Positions 59,522 to 64,000 of a stretch of DNA of 64,000 nt are shown here, piece after piece. The stretch spans positions 15,581,443 to 15,645,442 of the forward strand of contig CM030716.1 in assembly GCA_017979445.1 (NCBI GenBank), written 5' to 3'. The position numbers and the translations under genes were made by a program. Numbering within the stretch: the stretch's first letter is position 1; each line of letters opens with the position of its first letter. The stretch comes from Akebia trifoliata (lineage: Eukaryota; Streptophyta; Magnoliopsida; Ranunculales; Lardizabalaceae). The notes beneath the pieces were generated by a model that was given only the letters and a program-made list of their open reading frames with translations, was not told the DNA's origin and ran no database searches.

Positions 59522-61091
59522 TGTAGACACCCCATTTTTGTATTCACCTGATTAATCAACTCGTCAATCTGGTCGCGACGATTCCCAATGATGGATGATT
59601 ATTCCAATGCTTTATTTATTACTGGATATGTTTCAGAAATTCGGATGAGGTATCTCAAACTAACAAAACTGTAGAAATCACGTTATGTTAGGAAAATATA
59701 ATCCCAAAAATATAGAAATCATCATTTTACAGACAAAAAGAAGCTTTACGATTAAAATCACTAAAAAATGATCAAATTATTAAAATTCCCCTAACATCAA
59801 AACATCCTTAGAGCCCCCATTATGCTTAGGAAAATTCTTTCGAACACATAAAATAACAAAATGAAATCAAATAAATTATTTTGCCAATTTTCATCAAATT
59901 CGACAAACTTACGAAAATGCCCCTCATAAGGTTCACAATTGTTTCATTCAAAAAGTTCATAAATGATACAAACTCATAATCCCATTGAATTCTTTATGAA
60001 AAACCGATTCCAACACATCCCGAAACATCGAAAAACGACTTGAAACTCAAAAGTTCTCTTCAGGGGTAAAATGATAATTTTTCAATTTAAAAAATTTAAA
60101 AAATTTTAAATTTCAAAATTAATAAATAAAATATTAATTAACGTAAAGTGAAACCTTAATAAAATTAATTTAAAAAATATGAACCAAGAAAATTAATCAT
60201 TCAAGCCCTTAGGCAAAACTGTTGATGGTTGCCCACTTATTTAAGTGGAGCCCCTTTGATATTTATTAAAAGGCCCTTCCATATTAGGGCCTAAAGAATT
60301 AAAATATAATTAAGGGGGATTCTTAAAAAATTAAAAATATATTTTTTCATTGTACGTAATAATTAAAACTCTAATCTAAAAAAATCTAGTCAATCAAATA
60401 AGACTTAAGTCAAAATCCTAATTCACTTTACCTAAAAGGAGACCTAGTTAAACCCTAATTCTTCCAAAAAATCTATAAATATGAACCTCCACAACCTAAT
60501 TGTGCAGGTCAAAGAAAACCTTAGAAAAAGTAGGTCAAAAAGTCTCCCTAGCCTTCCTCAAACCTTGATTTTGAAGCCTTAACTCCCTACTTATCATCCA
60601 AATCCTAGGTTTTATAGAAAAAATCTCAGAAACTCTCCAAAAAATATCCAAAAATTTTAGGAAATACTCAGATCTAAGAAGGAGGTACTTCATCTTGGAG
60701 ATTCGAAACGGATCGAGTGACGGAAATAAAGCGAGGAGTATTTTACGAGGAGCCAATTCTTCCAATTCTGAGGGAACAAATCATTGCGATCATCATATAG
60801 GTATATTTTTTTATTCTATTTATTTTATTTATTTGTTTTAGATCTTTTAACAATGTAGTCTTTTTTTGAAAATAGTAGAGACCGACCTTTGTCAGGCGGG
60901 GTTGGTGCCTAACGCCTTCCAATCCCGTAACGTGATCCCCGGACCATAGTCTCTTTTTATTCATAGATTAGTTGTTTTCATCTATTCAGAGTCAATATTC
61001 GGTTCTTAGACTGTAATAACTAGGTGCTGACTCCCAAACCTCAAAAATTAAAAGTGGATCCGCACACCCTGGTGGATCGAGGGTGTTTTCA
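59522..61091 (+). repeat. 5' LTR of D
   Basis: TGTAGACACCCC to GTGTTTTCA, 1570 bp, more diverged from the others than they are among themselves. It lacks most of the U3 TTGACY array. Confidence 0.9.
60474..60481 (+). promoter_or_regulatory. LTR TATA box (D)
   Basis: TATAAATA followed by TGAACCTCCACAACC. Confidence 0.6.
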
Positions 61092-61092
61092 A

Positions 61093-61110
61093 TGGCGACT
61101 CTGTTGGGGA
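61093..61110 (+). other. tRNA-Arg primer binding site of D
   Basis: TGGCGACTCTGTTGGGGA, two changes from the site in B. Confidence 0.85.
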
Positions 61111-62924
61111 TCATTGAGGATCAAACTCGAAAAGTCCCAAGTATGGGAACATTGCCAAATAGATCTAATTTTTTTAATTTTTTAATTTTATTCATTTATT
61201 TTTGGGTTTGTATTATCCTATATTAACATCATTTGATTCAATTTTGAGTACCTTGATTTGGCATATTGTTTTCTATGGCTCAATTGAGAGTCACTTAGGG
61301 TGACTCTAAATGATGCGAGATTTCAAAGTGATAGTTTTATCGAGGATGATTTAATGATTATTGAGGTAGGGAGAATTTTTTATTTATTTTATTTATTTTT
61401 ATTTTTTTATGTTTTATATTTGTTAGGCATCTTCCTTTCATATCCCATCCATGAGATATTTGTTTGATTTATCTTTGGACAACATACTTTTCATTTAAAT
61501 TTTTTTTTTTTAACAATTAATTTTTTTAGGAAGAAATAATAAAAATAAAAATTATTTTTAAGAGGGTGCCATCTGTTCTTTAACTATTAGTTGTTTAAAA
61601 AAAAAAACTTTTCTTTTGAAAAGTGGTCTATCTATTGAATAGTAAAAAAAAAAAAAAGGAAGAGAGGGGGATTTTATTAGGGGTGCTATTAGTAAACAAC
61701 ATCTACTCATCATCGATTTTTGGGGTGGTGTCCCCCTAATAGAAACCTGGTTTTAATTTTCAAACTCTTATTTAATAGGCGATGTGTTTTTAGTAAAAAA
61801 ATCATTTAAAAAAAACCTTAAATATTCTAATTTGCACCACACTGTACATCATCTCTAATAGAAAGGGTTGTTTAAATCTATCTTTACACCCTGTTTCATC
61901 GTTTTCAACAGATTTGAGAAACCTCTCAATGCGATTGGTTCCCATTCCATAATCCAATCGATTTATGACTTTTGAGTGAGAGTTTGAGATCTCAATCGAA
62001 GAAAAATCCTTTTGATTCGAGTCGGTCTCTTCGTGAAAATTTATTTTGTGGGCTTCGAATTTGAATCAAGAATTTTACTGTGTTTCGATAAAAAATCTTG
62101 TAATCGTTGAAACGATAACAAACGTGAATGAAAACCATGGGTAGTGGAATTTGTGGGGGCTGTCCCATGAGTGTTTCCACTTCAATTTTGAATTCTAACA
62201 GATTTAAATCTCATTTTTCTTTTTTTAAAACCTGATTTTGTTTAGAGATACAAAAAGAGAAGAGAAGTTCTGTGTGCCGGCAGCAACATTTCAAAGAAGG
62301 AACGTTTTGTATTGCTGGCAACAACATTTCCAAAGAAGGAACATGTTATCTATTGCTAACAGTCACATATCTTTTAAATAAATTTTTTTTTTTTTTAATG
62401 TATGTGTGATAGCAACATAAAAAAAAAAAGGGTACTGAAATTTGTGTTGCTGATAGCAATATGCATGTGAAACTTTTTGTGGGAAACACATGTCGTGGGA
62501 GGCAACAACATCCATAAGAAAAAAAGGGTTTTTTGTTTAGTTGTGAGTGTTGCTGGCAGCAACATAATTTTTTTTAAAATTTTTTCTTCTTTAAAAGAAA
62601 AAAGAGAAAGACATCTCTCCTGTCTCAACAACTATCATACTATTCTTAATCTCATATTCTTTGAAATATCAACTTGTTTAGGGTCACCCAAAATAACCCT
62701 TGATTGGACCATATAAAAAAAAATATTTTTGGACTAAGAATTGTATGCTTGTTTCAATGATCAAATCCGATTATTAGTCTTTGAATTGATTGCCTATCTA
62801 ACGTGCCATGATCTTGATTGTTACATATGTTTGATGTGCTTATTTCAATCTTAATGATGTGATTGGATTGGTATTTGTCTTGACTAACATTAGATATGGT
62901 ATTAATGTTGTAATGATATGATCA
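61111..62924 (+). other. First part of D leader, with GCTGGCAGCAACAT repeats
   Basis: AT-rich and non-coding. Variants of GCTGGCAGCAACAT occur at about 62275, 62321, 62358, 62408, 62447 and 62550. The last (GTTGCTGGCAGCAAC at 62549-62563) is palindromic apart from its centre and occurs also in B at 26856-26870. Confidence 0.5.
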
Positions 62925-63740
62925 GACCCATGGGCTCATTTGTTTGAAAAGGTCCCGGGCACACCCCACCCTGTTTTACAAACACCACTAGCATGTTATC
63001 GCTTTGTACGCTTGCATATCCCTTATAGCCAACATGGCACTAGTGCGTGGCCCGGTCTCTTCGGAGATGCGACGTCACTCATGAAAACCATAGCTCCAGT
63101 GACGTACCTTAGGATATATCAAATTGGGACATCAGTACTGTCTGATTAAGTGTTTCTAAAAAGTATATTGATACACCCAGGCTGGAACAACCTGAGCTTT
63201 TGACCTATTGTAAGCCGCACAGTCATATGTCCCATTTGCCAACGTAGTACTAGTACGTGGTAGGTCCCATCGCGGGAAGCTAAATCATTTATGAAAGCTG
63301 CAACACTAGACTCGTACCTATATGGTATATCAAAGATAATCAAAGTTCATCAATTGCACTTCTTGGTCAAAACCAGTGCCTAAGCGAGATCCTGCCCCGA
63401 TGTATTACTGTACTAGGGGGATAGACTGTCTATTCTAGAAGAAAGGTAATTTAAGAGTGCCTTGCTCAAGCATCGCACGCCACTTTTTAATTGGGAATTA
63501 AACTGGCTGCTTTTGACTTCAGTGATTTGAGTTGGAGTCTTAGACTATCACCTATATGGTATATCAAACCAAGTCACCATGTATCGTCTGATTGGGTATG
63601 TTCGAGAGGTATATAGGTGCACTTGGACAATGGTGGTCAGATAAATTGCATTGCATGTAGTAAACCTCGAGTTTAGAAACCTCCCTATAGGTCATGACTC
63701 GAACTTATCGTAGGTGTTCCCAGGTTGCTTATTAGAATTA
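62925..63740 (+). other. Conserved structured leader of D
   Basis: Palindromes GCACTAGTGC at 63037-63046 and GTACTAGTAC at 63247-63256 are again 210 nt apart. The third module keeps GTATCGTCTGATTGGG and GAGAGGTATATAGGTGC, which are shortened in A and B. Confidence 0.7.
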
Positions 63741-63859
63741 GACCTTACAAATGATAAGACCAGGAATGTACGATTTTGTCCTCAAGATTCAAAATTTTTT
63801 TTTGTTTAACTTGATTCGAAATTACAGTATTACTGGGTGTACCAACCCAATAAAGAATT

Positions 63860-64000
63860 TGTGGTGCCCAGCCAAATGCTAACACAAAACTCCATATCAG
63901 ATCTAGAAACACTAGGTGGCACCTCAAAATTTCGGCATGGACTCTTATGTTTATGTTAGCATTCCAAGGCGTTCAACCTACACCTGATAAACGACATATA
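63860..64000 (-). repeat. 3' end of a Tekay-type LTR (H), cut by window edge
   Basis: On the minus strand it ends GGCTGGGCACCACA. It is clearly similar to the end of the G LTR (51877-52016), including GTGTAGGTTGAA-GCCTTGG and GCTAACATAAACA. It is a second insertion of the same family, in opposite orientation. Confidence 0.75.

Larger units (their letters stand above)
59522..63859 (+). mobile_element. 5' part of Ogre-like element D
   Basis: 5' LTR, primer site and about 2.75 kb of leader in plus orientation. The leader stops at 63859 in the block ACCCAATAAAGAATT, where the minus-strand LTR H begins. The rest of the element lies beyond the window or is lost. The left flank is TATAC (59517-59521), but the right target duplication is not visible. 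Confidence 0.85.

Overview
The window is plant nuclear DNA, AT-rich and dense in transposons. It holds no host gene, rRNA, tRNA or CRISPR array that I can support. Plant features include telomere-type AAACCCTAA motifs, an LTR primer site matching plant tRNA-Arg, and coding remnants of the Tat/Ogre branch of Ty3/gypsy with an extra ORF before gag and a second RNase H. I cannot name the species.

Layout, using my own letters. F (1-1906, minus strand) is the 5' LTR end of an Ogre-like element that continues beyond the left edge. G (1907-6286 and 50843-52016) is the decayed 3' half of a Tekay/Del-type chromovirus with a long 3' LTR. E (6287-50842) is an internally deleted Ogre-like element inserted in the 3' LTR of G. 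A (15847-50685) is a near-complete but stop-ridden Ogre-like element (ORF1, gag, protease, RT, RNase H, archaeal-type RNase H, integrase) inserted in the 3' LTR of E. B (23456-35188) is a young non-autonomous element with two nearly identical LTRs and a CTAGC target duplication, inserted in the gag-pro region of A. C (43657-49549, minus strand) is a relative of B inserted in the 3' LTR of A and later cut back by a deletion. The nest is therefore G > E > A > (B, C).

From 52017 to 59521 the sequence is older. It holds a decayed gag fragment of UBN2 type, an AT-rich tandem repeat, the end of a LINE ORF2 and a worn Tat-type LTR on the minus strand. D (59522-63859) is the 5' LTR and leader of another Ogre-like element. 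It is interrupted at 63860 by a minus-strand LTR (H) of the same family as G.

The most unusual signal is RNA structure in the non-coding parts of E, A, B, C and D. The leaders carry two perfect ACTAGT-centred palindromes about 210 nt apart. The 3' untranslated regions carry a cluster of GAAA-capped hairpins and, just before the 3' LTR, tandem arrays in which each unit holds a short stem. In all of these the two stem arms change together between copies. This suggests that B, C and E, which lack most protein genes, keep the RNA signals needed to be copied by enzymes from an A-like relative. That functional reading is inference.
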